A DNA stretch of 64,000 nucleotides from Piscinibacter sp050175855 (GCF_050175855.1 NZ_JBFXIO010000001.1:1-64000), one strand, 5' to 3'; counted from the first letter of the stretch, positions 42,910 to 51,570 are shown. Numbers and translations are program-made. Notes: generated by a model not told the origin, from the letters alone.

Positions 42910-43779
42910 TCAACGGGCGTCGTTGAGCGCCCAGTCGTAGTCCAGGAAGGCCAGCTTGTAGCGGCCGGCGCGGATCTCGGCCTGCGCCTGGGGCGTTGGT
43001 CCCAGCACCTCGGCATGGCGGGCGAACAAGGTCTGCAGCGAATCGATGCCCTTGTGCCCGCGCTCGAAGTCCTTGCGGTACCAGTCGAAGATCTTCGATA
43101 CCGACAGGGTCGCCGTGCCGGCATCGAAGCGGTTGCGCGACCGGTCGGACAGGAAGCGGTGCAGGGCGTCGTCGAGCTGCGCATCGAGCCGCTCCGCCAC
43201 GAAGGCCTCGTTGCGCAGCATCGGACAGCCGATGGAGGCGCAGACCACCGCCACGTGGATGCGCGGGTCGTCGAAGACCCCGGGGGCGCGGATCATCTCG
43301 TGCTCCACCTCGTCGAGCGAGCGCTCTTGCCCCAGCAGGCGGAAGAACTTCTTCTTCCACGGGCTCTGCACGAAGCTGCCCAGGTCCTTGATGGACTTCA
43401 GGTCCGGGTAGCGCGAGAGGATCAACTCGACCGTGAACGTGTTGTAGGCATTGATGAGGAAGGCCAGTTGCTGGGCGCGCGTCCACGTGCTGTAGCTCGC
43501 CGGGGCGACGGCCGACAGGCTGTCGAGGTAGGCCTTGAGGGCTGGGCGCTGCGTCTGCAGCGCGGCATAGCGCAGCGTCGACGCGTTGCCGCTCGGGGCG
43601 ACCACCACATGCTGCTTGAGCAGCGCGTCCCAGGCGGCATGCCGGTGGTCGAACCCTCCGGCAGAACTCTGGGCCCAGGCCGGAATCGCCCGCACCATCA
43701 GCGCGACCGGCACGGCGCCGATCAGGACACGGCGGCGCCGGGACACGGGGTCGGTTCGAGTGAGGCAGGCAGGTGTCAT
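42910..43779 (-). CDS. DUF547 domain exported protein
   Basis: 289 residues. Twin-Arg-like signal (SRRRRVLIGAVPVALMVRAIPAWAQ). DUF547 core: WTRAQQLAFLINAYNTFTVELILSRYP, DDPRIHVAVVCASIGCPMLRNEAF (a conserved Cys pair) and LSVSKIFDWYRKDFE. Periplasmic, of unknown function; seen with glutaredoxin-like or thiol genes elsewhere. ATGA overlap with the DEP gene. Confidence 0.9.
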   Translation of the reverse strand: MTPACLTRTDPVSRRRRVLIGAVPVALMVRAIPAWAQSSAGGFDHRHAAWDALLKQHVVVAPSGNASTLRYAALQTQRPALKAYLDSLSAVAPASYSTWTRAQQLAFLINAYNTFTVELILSRYPDLKSIKDLGSFVQSPWKKKFFRLLGQERSLDEVEHEMIRAPGVFDDPRIHVAVVCASIGCPMLRNEAFVAERLDAQLDDALHRFLSDRSRNRFDAGTATLSVSKIFDWYRKDFERGHKGIDSLQTLFARHAEVLGPTPQAQAEIRAGRYKLAFLDYDWALNDAR

Positions 43780-44870
43780 GGCTCGGTGGGGTCGGCGCCT
43801 TCATCGGCGGACATGCCGGTGAAGCGGTAGTAGAAGGCCCCATCGATGACGGGACGCGATTGCGTGACGTGCTCGATCAGGCCGAACTGCATCAGGCGGT
43901 GCAGCAGCACCCAGGCGTCGTGGCGCTTCAGGCCTTGCACGGCCACCAGGTGGTCCACGGCTTCCGAGCCGACCCAGCAGCGCGGATAGGTCTTGCCCAG
44001 GTAGCTGCGGTCGGCGATGGGGACGCCGCGGCCCGACACCAGTGCTGTCAGTGCGTCGCCGAGGTCGATGGCGTCTGCCGCCACCGAGATGGCCAGGCGG
44101 TAGTAGAGCTTGTCGTCGAGGAAGGGATGTTCGTGCGCCACATGCACCAGCAGCCCGAGCGACATCAACGCCTGGCCCATCGCAAGCGCCTCGGGCGCCG
44201 ACCGCTTGAAGTGGCGAGCCATCCAGGCCACGGCCTCGCTGCCCACGAAGCAATCCGGGTAGCGCTGCAGCCGCCAGGTCCGGTCGCCGATGTCCAGCGA
44301 GCGGCTCAGCAGATCGCCCAGCCCTTCGGCGGACAGGCCGCTGAGCGCGCGGATCGTGGCGCGCGGGGAGCTGGTGTCGCGTGCGTCGTTCATCACCCGC
44401 GCATAGCGGGCCAGCTCGGCCGGCGTCACCGGTTCGAGCGCCAGCGCGCGGGCCACGAGGTCGAGTGCGCTGCGCAGGCTGCCCTCGCAGTCCATCGGAT
44501 CGAACTCGGGAATCAGGTCGGCGAAGCCCAGCTTCTGAACCCAGCGCCGATCGGCTTCACTGAGGTGCCCCATGCCCGGGCCTGGGGCCAGTCTCGTGAG
44601 AACGATGCGGCGGCGGCTTTCGCCGCGCGGCAGGGTGGCGTCCAGTTGCAGCAGGGTCGGCACCGTGGTCGAGCCGCCGCGTGAAATGTCGACGAAAGCC
44701 AGGGCATGGGGCTTGTCGGCCAGGCCGCGCAGCACCGTGTCGCGTCCCCGTCGGTCGGTCGGCAAGGGTGTCGGTGCCAGGCGCATGGCCATCAGGCCGG
44801 CCCGCAGGGCCGCACGGCCAGCGACATCGGGCAGGTCCAGCAGGACGGTGGATTCGGAGAGGCGTGCCAT
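43776..44870 (-). CDS. Tandem DEP-domain protein with a receiver-like N-terminus
   Basis: 364 residues, no signal or membrane helix. Residues about 1-145 look like a degenerate receiver (TVLLDLPDVAGRAALRAGL, ALAFVDISRGGS, RRRIVLTRLAP) without the usual acidic pocket. Two DEP domains follow, about 187-260 (YPDCFVGSEAVAWMARHF to FLDDKLYYRLA) and 277-351 (YPRCWVGSEAVDHLVAVQGL to VIDGAFYYRFT). DEP domains are mostly eukaryotic membrane-signalling modules; bacterial examples are few and uncharacterised. Located in the operon with flavoprotein and transferase genes. Function unknown; a scaffold or regulatory role is a guess. Confidence 0.85.
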   Translation of the reverse strand: MARLSESTVLLDLPDVAGRAALRAGLMAMRLAPTPLPTDRRGRDTVLRGLADKPHALAFVDISRGGSTTVPTLLQLDATLPRGESRRRIVLTRLAPGPGMGHLSEADRRWVQKLGFADLIPEFDPMDCEGSLRSALDLVARALALEPVTPAELARYARVMNDARDTSSPRATIRALSGLSAEGLGDLLSRSLDIGDRTWRLQRYPDCFVGSEAVAWMARHFKRSAPEALAMGQALMSLGLLVHVAHEHPFLDDKLYYRLAISVAADAIDLGDALTALVSGRGVPIADRSYLGKTYPRCWVGSEAVDHLVAVQGLKRHDAWVLLHRLMQFGLIEHVTQSRPVIDGAFYYRFTGMSADEGADPTEP

Positions 44871-44882
44871 GGCGAACGCCCG

Positions 44883-47039
44883 TCAACCGCGCCGCCAGGC
44901 GTGAAAGCGCTCGACCCAGGCCAGCAGCGCCTGCGGCGCGTGTGCGCGCTTCCAGTTGCCGGCGGCGTATTTGTTGGCCTCGGCCAGCGTCGGGTAGGTG
45001 TGGATCGTGCCGAGGATCTTGTTCAGGCCGATGCCGTGTTTCATCGCCAGCACGTACTCGGCGAGCAGATCGCCGGCATGTTCGCCCGCGATCGTCACAC
45101 CGAGGATGCGGTCCTTGCCCGGCACGGTCAGCACCTTGACGAAGCCGTGCGCCTCGCTGTCGGCGATGGCGCGGTCCAGATCGTCCAGGCCGTAGACCGT
45201 CACCTCGTACGGGATCTTCTTCTCCTTCGCCTCCAGCTCGTTCAGGCCGACCCGCGCCACCTCGGGTTCGACAAAGGTCGCCCAGGGGATCACGCGGTAG
45301 TCGGCGCTGAACTTCTTGAGGGGGTCGAACAGCGCGTTGACGGCCGCGTACCAGGCCTGGTGCGCGGCAGTGTGGGTGAACTGGTAGGGCCCGGCCACGT
45401 CACCGGCGGCGTAGATGTTGGGGAAGTTGGTCTGCAGGTAGCCATTGACCTCGACGGTGCGCCCGGTGGTCACGCCCAGTTCCTCCAGGCCATAGCCCTT
45501 GAGGTTGGCCACACGCCCGACGGCCACGAGGATGGCATCGAAGGGAATCTGCTTCTCCTGACCGCCAGCCTCGACGACCAGCACCTTCTCGAGCCCGCCA
45601 CCCTGCACCCGAAGCGCCTTGTGACCGGTCAGCACGGTGATGCCTTCGGCGCGAAAGCGGGCTGTGACCAGCTCCGACACTTCCGAGTCTTCGCGCACGA
45701 GGACGCGCGGCAGCATCTCGACCTGCGTCACGCGCGATCCCAGCCGCGCGAAGGTCTGCGTCAGTTCGCTGCCGATCGGGCCGCCACCCAGCACTACCAG
45801 GCGCCCCGGCCGCTGGCGCAGTTGCCAGACGTTGTCGGATGTGAGCAGCTCGGTCGGGCCGAGTTCAGCCATGCCCGGAATTGGCGGCACGAAGGGCCGC
45901 GCCCCGGCCGCGATGACGATGGCGCGCGTGGTGAGGGTCTCGACACGGCCATCGCGGTGGGTAATCTCGACCTCCCACGGCGACACGATGCGCGCCGTGC
46001 CCTGCGCCACGTCGACGCCCAGGCCGGTGTAGCGCTCGACCGAGTCGTGCGGCTCGATGTCCTTGATGACCCGCTGCACCCGTTCCATCACTTCGCCGAA
46101 ATCGAAGTCGGCGGTGGCGCCACGCATGCCGAATTCCTTCGCCCGCTGCACGTGGGAGAGGAACTTGGCAGATCGGATCAGCGCCTTGGACGGCACGCAG
46201 CCGGTGTTCAGGCAGTCGCCCCCTAGCGCGTGCTTCTCCACCAGCGTGACCTTGGCCTTGATGGCCGCCGCGATGTAGGCCGTGACCAGGCCGGCCGAGC
46301 CGCCGCCGATGACGATGAGGTTGCGGTCGAAGGACTTGGGCTTCTTGAAACGGGCGTAGATCCTTCTGGCCTTGAACATGTCGATGATCTTCTTGGCGAC
46401 GAGCGGAAAGATACCCAGCAGCACCAGCGAGCCCAGCACGCCCGGCGAGACGATGCCGGACAGGGAGTCGATGCGGGCCAGCTGCGTGCCGGCGTTGACG
46501 TAGACCAGCGTGCCGGCGAGCATGCCGAGCTGGCTGACCCAGTAGAAGGTCCAGGTGCGCAGCGTGGTCACGCCCATCGCCAGGTTGATGACGAAGAAGG
46601 GCAGCACGGGCACCAGGCGCAGCGTGAACAGGTAGAAGCCGCCTTCCTTCGCGATGCCGGCGTTGAGGGCGGCCAGCCGGTCGCCGAAGCGCGACTGCAC
46701 CCAGCTGCCGAGCAGCCAGCGTGCGGCCAGGAACGCGAGTGTGGCGCCGATCGAGGAGGCGAACGAGACGATCAGCGTGCCCCAGCCCAGCCCGAACAGC
46801 GCGCCGGCGGCCAGCGTCATTACCGCGGCGCCGGGCAAGGACAGCGCCGCCACCGCCACGTAGCCGGTGAAGAACACCAGTCCAGCCAGCAGCGGCTGGC
46901 CCGCGCGCCAGGCCTGCAGATCGGCCTGGCTGCTCTTGATGGCGGCCAGGCTCAGGAACCGGCCGAGGTCCAGCCCGAAGAACAGCGCCAGCAGCAGCAC
47001 CAGCCCCACCAGCAACCACCACCGCTTGTCCAGACGCAT
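44883..47039 (-). CDS. TVP38/DedA-family membrane domain fused to a MerA-like flavoprotein
   Basis: 718 residues. N-terminal about 235 residues are a VTT/DedA membrane domain: PGAAVMTLAAGALFGLGWGTLIVSFASSIGATLAFLAAR, FTLRLVPVLPFFVINLAMG and YVNAGTQLARI. From about residue 240 a class I disulfide reductase: LIVIGGGSAGLVTAYIAA, redox GGDCLNTGCVPSK, VVLGGGPIGSELTQTFARLGS, IYAAGDVAGPYQFTH and the C-terminal HTYPTLAEANKYAA. There is no C-terminal Cys pair, so it is not a true mercuric reductase. Such fusions are common, substrate unknown; a membrane-tethered reductase is likely. First gene of the eight-gene operon, with an ECF-type promoter at 47089-47115. Starts from an ATG at 47039; a longer frame from 47087 is less likely. 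Confidence 0.9.
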   Translation of the reverse strand: MRLDKRWWLLVGLVLLLALFFGLDLGRFLSLAAIKSSQADLQAWRAGQPLLAGLVFFTGYVAVAALSLPGAAVMTLAAGALFGLGWGTLIVSFASSIGATLAFLAARWLLGSWVQSRFGDRLAALNAGIAKEGGFYLFTLRLVPVLPFFVINLAMGVTTLRTWTFYWVSQLGMLAGTLVYVNAGTQLARIDSLSGIVSPGVLGSLVLLGIFPLVAKKIIDMFKARRIYARFKKPKSFDRNLIVIGGGSAGLVTAYIAAAIKAKVTLVEKHALGGDCLNTGCVPSKALIRSAKFLSHVQRAKEFGMRGATADFDFGEVMERVQRVIKDIEPHDSVERYTGLGVDVAQGTARIVSPWEVEITHRDGRVETLTTRAIVIAAGARPFVPPIPGMAELGPTELLTSDNVWQLRQRPGRLVVLGGGPIGSELTQTFARLGSRVTQVEMLPRVLVREDSEVSELVTARFRAEGITVLTGHKALRVQGGGLEKVLVVEAGGQEKQIPFDAILVAVGRVANLKGYGLEELGVTTGRTVEVNGYLQTNFPNIYAAGDVAGPYQFTHTAAHQAWYAAVNALFDPLKKFSADYRVIPWATFVEPEVARVGLNELEAKEKKIPYEVTVYGLDDLDRAIADSEAHGFVKVLTVPGKDRILGVTIAGEHAGDLLAEYVLAMKHGIGLNKILGTIHTYPTLAEANKYAAGNWKRAHAPQALLAWVERFHAWRRG

Positions 47040-47088
47040 CTCGTTCTTTCTTGGTTCGTCGAGGCATGTGCGCCTTCGCTGCTTCATA

Positions 47089-47115
47089 GACGCGCTGGCG
47101 GTACGGATCCTTACA
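47089..47115 (-). promoter_or_regulatory. ECF-type promoter, TGTAAG class
   Basis: TGTAAG (47115-47110, minus strand) and CGTC (47092-47089) separated by 17 bp, followed by TA. It lies 50 bp before the DedA-flavoprotein start and back-to-back with the mtnP promoter, whose -35 begins 11 bp away. Confidence 0.68.
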
Positions 47116-47125
47116 GACGCCGGGG

Positions 47126-47152
47126 TGTAAGCAATTCACGCCGGCGTTCGTC
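47126..47152 (+). promoter_or_regulatory. ECF-type promoter, TGTAAG class
   Basis: TGTAAG (47126-47131) and CGTC (47149-47152) with a 17-bp spacer, 28 bp before the ATG of the mtnP-like gene. Divergent pair with 47089-47115. Confidence 0.68.
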
Positions 47153-47180
47153 CATGGGGGATCGACGACCAGGAGACCCG

Positions 47181-48065
47181 ATGAACTCGACCCCCATCCA
47201 TCCGCGCATCGGCATCTTCGGCGGCAGCGGCCTGTACCGCATGGAAGGGCTGACCGACGTTCGCGAGCAGGTCCTCGACACGCCTTTCGGAGCGCCGTCC
47301 GACGCATTCCTGCTCGGCCGGTTGGGAGGCGTGGACGTGGCTTTCCTGGCGCGACATGGCCGCAGCCACGGCTTGATCCCCAGCCAGATTCCGTTCCGCG
47401 CCAACGTCTATGCGATGAAGGCGCTGGGTGTGCAATATCTGCTGTCGGTCTCGGCCGTCGGCTCGATGCGCGAGGACATCGCGCCGCTGGACATGGTGCT
47501 GGTCGACCAGTTCATCGATCTCACGCGCAAGCGCGAAGGCAGCTTCTTCGGCGATGGCGCGGTGGCGCACGTCTCGCTGGCCGATCCGGTGTGCGCCGTC
47601 CTGCGCGACGTGCTGGCCGCTTCGTTTGCGGATACGGGGCTGGCCGATGTGCGCCTGCACACGCAGGGCACCTACGTCTGCATCGAAGGGCCGGCGTTCT
47701 CGACGCGTGCCGAATCGCGCTGGTACCGCAGCCTGGGCGCCGCGGTGATCGGCATGACCAACATGCCCGAGGCCCGCCTGGCCCGCGAGGCCGAGATGGC
47801 CTATGCCACGCTGGCGCTGGCCACCGACTGGGACTGCTGGCACCCGCACCAGGCCTGCGTCACCGCCGAGATGGCGATCGCCAACCTGCAGGGCAATGCA
47901 CAGCGTGCGCAGCAGGTGCTGGCCCATGCGGTGCGCCGCATTGCAGCCAACTGGCCGGTGTCGGCAGCGCACAGCGCACTGGGCGCGGCGCTGGTGACGC
48001 CGCCGGCGGCCATGGCGGCCCCGGTCCGGGAGCGGCTGCACGCCTTGATCTCGCGCTTTCTGTGA
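47181..48065 (+). CDS. mtnP: S-methyl-5'-thioadenosine phosphorylase family protein
   Basis: 294 residues; MTAP/PNP type II fold. RIGIFGGSGLYRMEGL (phosphate site), FLARHGRSHGLIPSQIPFRANVYAMKALGV, TYVCIEGPAFSTRAES, VIGMTNMPEARLAREAEMAYATLALATDWDCW. Phosphorolyses MTA to adenine and methylthioribose-1-P. In arsenosugar pathways an MTAP-like enzyme is a natural candidate to remove adenine from the 5'-arsino-adenosine made by ArsS; this gene shares its divergent promoter region with the transferase operon and carries the same ECF motif. Whether it does MTA salvage, the arsenosugar step, or both cannot be told from sequence. Confidence 0.9.
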   Translation: MNSTPIHPRIGIFGGSGLYRMEGLTDVREQVLDTPFGAPSDAFLLGRLGGVDVAFLARHGRSHGLIPSQIPFRANVYAMKALGVQYLLSVSAVGSMREDIAPLDMVLVDQFIDLTRKREGSFFGDGAVAHVSLADPVCAVLRDVLAASFADTGLADVRLHTQGTYVCIEGPAFSTRAESRWYRSLGAAVIGMTNMPEARLAREAEMAYATLALATDWDCWHPHQACVTAEMAIANLQGNAQRAQQVLAHAVRRIAANWPVSAAHSALGAALVTPPAAMAAPVRERLHALISRFL

Positions 48066-48091
48066 AACCGGCTCGAAATCTGCGGCAGGCC

Positions 48092-48118
48092 TGTAAGACC
48101 TCGACGACCTGCCTCGTC
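48092..48118 (+). promoter_or_regulatory. ECF-type promoter, TGTAAG class
   Basis: TGTAAG (48092-48097) and CGTC (48115-48118), followed by TA; 17-bp spacer. It lies 82 bp before bufA1. Confidence 0.68.
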
Positions 48119-48199
48119 TATTCGCCACGAAGGCCGTGCTCGGCACGGCGCTTCGGCCAGTCCCACCGCTAGGTCCATCCACTGTTTCAGGAGATTCCC

Positions 48200-48499
48200 A
48201 TGACCCAAACCACCCCCAAGTTGCCCGCGATCGCCCTGGCCCTGGCGCTGGGCGCCGCGTTCACGGCCTTGCCCGCCGCCGCACAGATGGCCGACAAGGA
48301 CAAGTGTTTCGGCGTCGCCTTGAAGGGCAAGAACGACTGCAAGGCTGGTGCCGGCACCACCTGCGCTGGCACGTCCAAGGTGGATCACCAAGGCAACGCC
48401 TGGTCGCTGGTCCCGAAGGGCACCTGCGAAAACACGGTCTCCAAGACCTCGCCCACAGGCTTCGGCCAACTTGCCGAGTTCAAGGAAAAGAAGGCCTGA
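48200..48499 (+). CDS. bufA1: BufA1-type periplasmic bufferin precursor (DUF2282)
   Basis: 99 residues with a signal peptide (LPAIALALALGAAFTALPAAA, cleavage near residue 28). DUF2282: DKCFGVALKGKNDCKAGAGTTCAGTSKVDHQGNAWSLVPKGTCE, with four conserved Cys. Bufferins are copper-binding peptides whose Cys residues are modified to thiooxazole/oxazolone-type groups by DUF692 and DUF2063 proteins; those two genes follow directly. Likely role: periplasmic copper buffering. An AGGAG ribosome-binding site precedes the ATG. Confidence 0.92.
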   Translation: MTQTTPKLPAIALALALGAAFTALPAAAQMADKDKCFGVALKGKNDCKAGAGTTCAGTSKVDHQGNAWSLVPKGTCENTVSKTSPTGFGQLAEFKEKKA

Positions 48500-48535
48500 G
48501 CGGCGGACCCTGCCGAGCACCCCGAGCCGCCGCCC

Positions 48536-49474
48536 ATGTCTGCCGCTGATCAAGGCCTGCGCCACGCCACAGTCGGCTCGCCGGCCGCGGGCGTGCGCGG
48601 CGGCGCGCCCGGCTTGCCGTGGCGCGCCGGCATTGGCCTGAAGCCGGAGCACTTCCGCGAGGTGCTGGCCACGCGCCCGGACATCGGCTTCTTCGAGGTG
48701 CATGCCGAGAACTACATGGTCGACGGCGGGCCATTCCACCACTTTCTGGCGCGCGTGCGGGAACACTACGCGCTGTCTCTGCACGGCGTGGGCCTGTCGA
48801 TCGGTGGCTCGGATCCGCTCGACGAATCGCATCTCGACCGGCTGGCCGCATTGATCGAGCGCTACCAGCCGGCTTCATTCTCCGAGCACCTGGCGTGGTC
48901 CAGCCACGGCGAGGTGTTCTACAACGACCTGCTGCCGGTGCCCTACGACCGGCAGACGCTGGCCCGCGTGTGCGAACACATCGACCGCGTGCAGGAGCGG
49001 CTCGGCCTGCGCATGCTGCTCGAGAACCCGTCGACCTACCTCGAGTTCGAGGCCTCGACGATGAGCGAGACCGCGTTCCTGCGCGAGGTGATGAAGCGCA
49101 CCGGTTGCGGGCTGCTGCTGGACGTCAACAACGTGCACGTGTCGTGCACGAACCACGGGCGCGACGCGATGGCCTACCTGCGCGAGCTTCCTTTGGGAGC
49201 AGTGGGCGAAGTTCATCTGGCCGGTTTTGCGCGCGACCAGGACGCCGCCGGTGCGCCGCTGCTGATCGACAGCCATGGCAGCCCGGTGGACGAGGCCGTC
49301 TGGGGCCTCTTTGCCCACGTCATCGCGCAACTCGGCGCTGTGCCGACGCTGCTCGAACGCGACAACGACGTGCCTGCCCTGCAGACGCTCCTGGCCGAAG
49401 CCGGCCGCGCCGAGGCGACGATGGGTGCGCGGGCCGAACCGCGGCGCTGTGGCCTCTACTGGGGCGGCGCATGA
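48536..49474 (+). CDS. bufB: BufB/MbnB-type DUF692 multinuclear iron oxygenase
   Basis: 312 residues. TIM-barrel DUF692 family: GIGLKPEHFREVL, FFEVHAENYMVDGG (iron-binding H and E), ALSLHGVGLSIGG, FSEHLAWSS, LLLDVNNVHVSC and GEVHLAGFA. Such enzymes (MbnB) modify Cys residues of a peptide substrate into oxazolone/thioamide groups with BufC/MbnC as partner. Substrate here would be BufA1 and perhaps the two Cys-rich peptides downstream. ATGA overlap with bufC. Confidence 0.92.
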   Translation: MSAADQGLRHATVGSPAAGVRGGAPGLPWRAGIGLKPEHFREVLATRPDIGFFEVHAENYMVDGGPFHHFLARVREHYALSLHGVGLSIGGSDPLDESHLDRLAALIERYQPASFSEHLAWSSHGEVFYNDLLPVPYDRQTLARVCEHIDRVQERLGLRMLLENPSTYLEFEASTMSETAFLREVMKRTGCGLLLDVNNVHVSCTNHGRDAMAYLRELPLGAVGEVHLAGFARDQDAAGAPLLIDSHGSPVDEAVWGLFAHVIAQLGAVPTLLERDNDVPALQTLLAEAGRAEATMGARAEPRRCGLYWGGA

Positions 49475-50271
49475 CAGGCGCGGCGACGCTCCCCGGCAGC
49501 CAGCGCGACTTCGCAGCTGCGCTGCTCGACCCGCAGCGCGCTGTTCCGCCGGGACTGCGCACCTGGAACGGCTCGGACCCGGCAGCGCGCCTGGCCGTGT
49601 ACCGCAACAACGTCGTCAGCTCGCTGGTCGATGCGCTGGCCGACACCTTTCCGGTGGTCCAGCGACTGGTGGGCGTTGAGTTCTTCCGCGCCATGGCAGT
49701 CCTGTTCGTGCGTGAGTCGCCACCACGCTCGCAGGTGCTGGCGCACTACGGGCGCGACTTCCCAGCCTTCGTTGCCGCGTTCGAGCCGGCTCGAGGGCTG
49801 CCCTACCTGGCCGACGTGGCGCGGCTGGAGGTGGCGCGCGTGCAGGCCTATCACGCGGCCGATACGGAATTGATCTCCGACGAGATGGTGAGCTTGGCGC
49901 TGGCCAGCGGCGAGCGCATGGGCGAGCTGCGTTTGGTGCTGCATCCCTCGGTCCATACGCTCGCGTCGCCTCATGCCGTCGTGACCTTGTGGGCGGCGCA
50001 TCAGGTGGACGGTGACGACGTTGCGCAGGTCGACGTCGACGCGCCGGAGAGCGCCCTGATCCTTCGCGTGGGCCTCGAGGTGCTGGTCCTGCCTTCGGCC
50101 CTCGGGACGGTCTGTTTCGTCGAGGCCGTCCGTGAGGGCCAGAACCTGGGTGACGCTGCGGCGCGCGCCATCACGGCCGCGCCCGGCTTCGATCTCAGCG
50201 GCACCTTGACCCAATTGCTGGCGCACGGCGCGCTGAGTGCTATCCATCTTCCACCGAGGTTGTCCTCATGA
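49471..50271 (+). CDS. bufC: BufC-type DUF2063 protein
   Basis: 266 residues. DUF2063 domain at the N-terminus: SQRDFAAALLDPQRAVPPGL, AVYRNNVVSSLVDALADTFPVVQRLVGVEFF, with the PARGLPYLADVARLEVARVQAYHA segment. It is the partner of DUF692 enzymes: binds the leader of the precursor peptide and presents it. Its stop overlaps the DoxX start by ATGA. Confidence 0.9.
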   Translation: MTGAATLPGSQRDFAAALLDPQRAVPPGLRTWNGSDPAARLAVYRNNVVSSLVDALADTFPVVQRLVGVEFFRAMAVLFVRESPPRSQVLAHYGRDFPAFVAAFEPARGLPYLADVARLEVARVQAYHAADTELISDEMVSLALASGERMGELRLVLHPSVHTLASPHAVVTLWAAHQVDGDDVAQVDVDAPESALILRVGLEVLVLPSALGTVCFVEAVREGQNLGDAAARAITAAPGFDLSGTLTQLLAHGALSAIHLPPRLSS

Positions 50272-50816
50272 CCACGTCCGCATCGTCCACCGCCCGTGCC
50301 GGCCATCGCGCCGCCTCATCCGGCGCTTCCTCCATGGCGCGACTGATTGATGCGGCCATCGGTGTGTTCGAGCGCATCCCGCACTCGCTGATCGCGTTCA
50401 TCGCGCGCTTCTCGATCGCGGCGGTCTTCTGGAATTCAGGGCAGACCAAGGTCCAGGGCTTCGTGGTCAACCTGGTCTCCGGCGAGTTCAAGCTCGGCTG
50501 GCCGAGTCTGTCGGATTCGGCGCTGGCGCTGTTCCAGGACGAATACAAGCTGCCGTTCATTCCGCCCGAGTTCGCGGCGCCGATGGCGGCCACGGCCGAG
50601 CATCTGTTCCCGCTGTTGATCCTGATCGGCCTGGGGACGCGCTTCTCGGCCCTGGCCCTTCTGGGCATGACCCTGGTGATCCAGCTCTTCGTCTACCCCG
50701 GCGCCTACGCGACGCACGGCACCTGGGCCGCGGTGCTCTTGGTTCTCATCGCTCGCGGGCCAGGCATGTTGTCGGTGGATCACTGGCTCGCGTCGCGCCG
50801 GGCGGCGATCCGATGA
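50268..50816 (+). CDS. DoxX-family membrane protein (bufferin operon)
   Basis: 182 residues, about four helices: PHSLIAFIARFSIAAVFWNSGQTK, ATAEHLFPLLILIGLGTRFSALALLGMTLVIQLFVYP and TWAAVLLVLIARGPG. DoxX proteins are the usual fourth gene of bufferin operons (sometimes called bufD). They may support quinone or redox coupling of the maturase; role unproven. A leading Ser/Ala-rich stretch of about 25 residues suggests the true start could be the Met at residue 23. Confidence 0.88.
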   Translation: MTTSASSTARAGHRAASSGASSMARLIDAAIGVFERIPHSLIAFIARFSIAAVFWNSGQTKVQGFVVNLVSGEFKLGWPSLSDSALALFQDEYKLPFIPPEFAAPMAATAEHLFPLLILIGLGTRFSALALLGMTLVIQLFVYPGAYATHGTWAAVLLVLIARGPGMLSVDHWLASRRAAIR

Positions 50817-50981
50817 TGGCCGCCGGCCGACCACTTATCAGCCGTCGCTCGCCCGCCTGGTGCGCGACGCCACCCCATGTCGAGTCGCGCGCACGCGCCC
50901 CTCAACATGTCCGCACCGTTGCACGGGCTCGGTGAGGTCCCTTTCCTTCCCCTCGACTTGATCCATACACAGGAGATCTCC

Positions 50982-51260
50982 ATGAGCAAGCTTTCATCCC
51001 ACCTGACCAAGGCCTTGGCCTCGGCCGTGGTGACCGCCGCCGCACTCGGCGGCAACGTCATGGCCGCCACCTGCGCGGGCGCCAAGTGCGGCCCGAAGAA
51101 GATGGCGGCCAAGTGCGGCGCCTGCAGCGCCAAGGGTGCTGCCTGCGCGGCCAGCGGTGCCAAACACAAGATGAAGGCCAAGGCGAAATGCGGCGCGAAG
51201 TGTGGCGCCAAGTGCGGTGCCACCAAGGCCAAGTGCGGCGCCTGCGGCGCCAAGAAGTGA
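50982..51260 (+). CDS. Cys-rich exported peptide, candidate second bufferin
   Basis: 92 residues. Signal peptide LSSHLTKALASAVVTAAALGGNVMA. The mature part is built of short repeats of the form AKCGA, KCGACSAK, CGAKCGAKCGATKAKCGACG, ending CGAKK, with about 13 Cys. AGGAG ribosome-binding site 7 bp before ATG. No DUF2282 domain; it resembles the Cys-repeat bufferins (BufA2/HvfA kind) that the same DUF692/DUF2063 enzymes modify. It starts 166 bp after the DoxX gene with no obvious promoter. Confidence 0.8.
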   Translation: MSKLSSHLTKALASAVVTAAALGGNVMAATCAGAKCGPKKMAAKCGACSAKGAACAASGAKHKMKAKAKCGAKCGAKCGATKAKCGACGAKK

Positions 51261-51294
51261 CCCGTCGAACCCCACAACCTGAAGGAGACACGAC

Positions 51295-51492
51295 ATGAAC
51301 TCACTTTCATCGACCCTCGCCCGCACACTGGCCTCCGCCGTCGTGACCGCCGCCGCCCTCGGCGGCTGCGCCATGATGTGCGGCGCCAAGAAGTGCGGCG
51401 CGGGTACTTCCGCGCAAGCCTGCGGTGCGTGCAAAGGTAAGTGCGGCGCCTGCAAGGGCAAGTGCGGTGCTTGCGGCGCGAAGAAGAAGTAG
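51295..51492 (+). CDS. Short Cys-rich exported peptide, paralogue
   Basis: 65 residues. The signal peptide region ASAVVTAAALGG is identical in part to that of the previous gene, so the two are paralogues. The mature part is CGACKGKCGACKGKCGACGAKKK, a repeat of CGACKGK, similar to the EGKCG repeats of the Haemophilus copper-binding peptide HvfA. A short GAGACACGACATG spacer with AAGGAG ribosome-binding site. Probably cotranscribed with the previous gene (34 bp gap). Confidence 0.75.
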   Translation: MNSLSSTLARTLASAVVTAAALGGCAMMCGAKKCGAGTSAQACGACKGKCGACKGKCGACGAKKK

Positions 51493-51570
51493 GAGCATCG
51501 CCACCAGTTGCCTCGGCTCCCGACCTGTTGTCGGAGCTGAGGCCGTATCGGATTTCACCTGCACCCCGGG

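Noticed and set aside
48066..48199. SigF (GTAACC-N16-CGAA) promoter for the bufferin operon
   Set aside because: That motif is absent here; the site present is TGTAAG-N17-CGTC.
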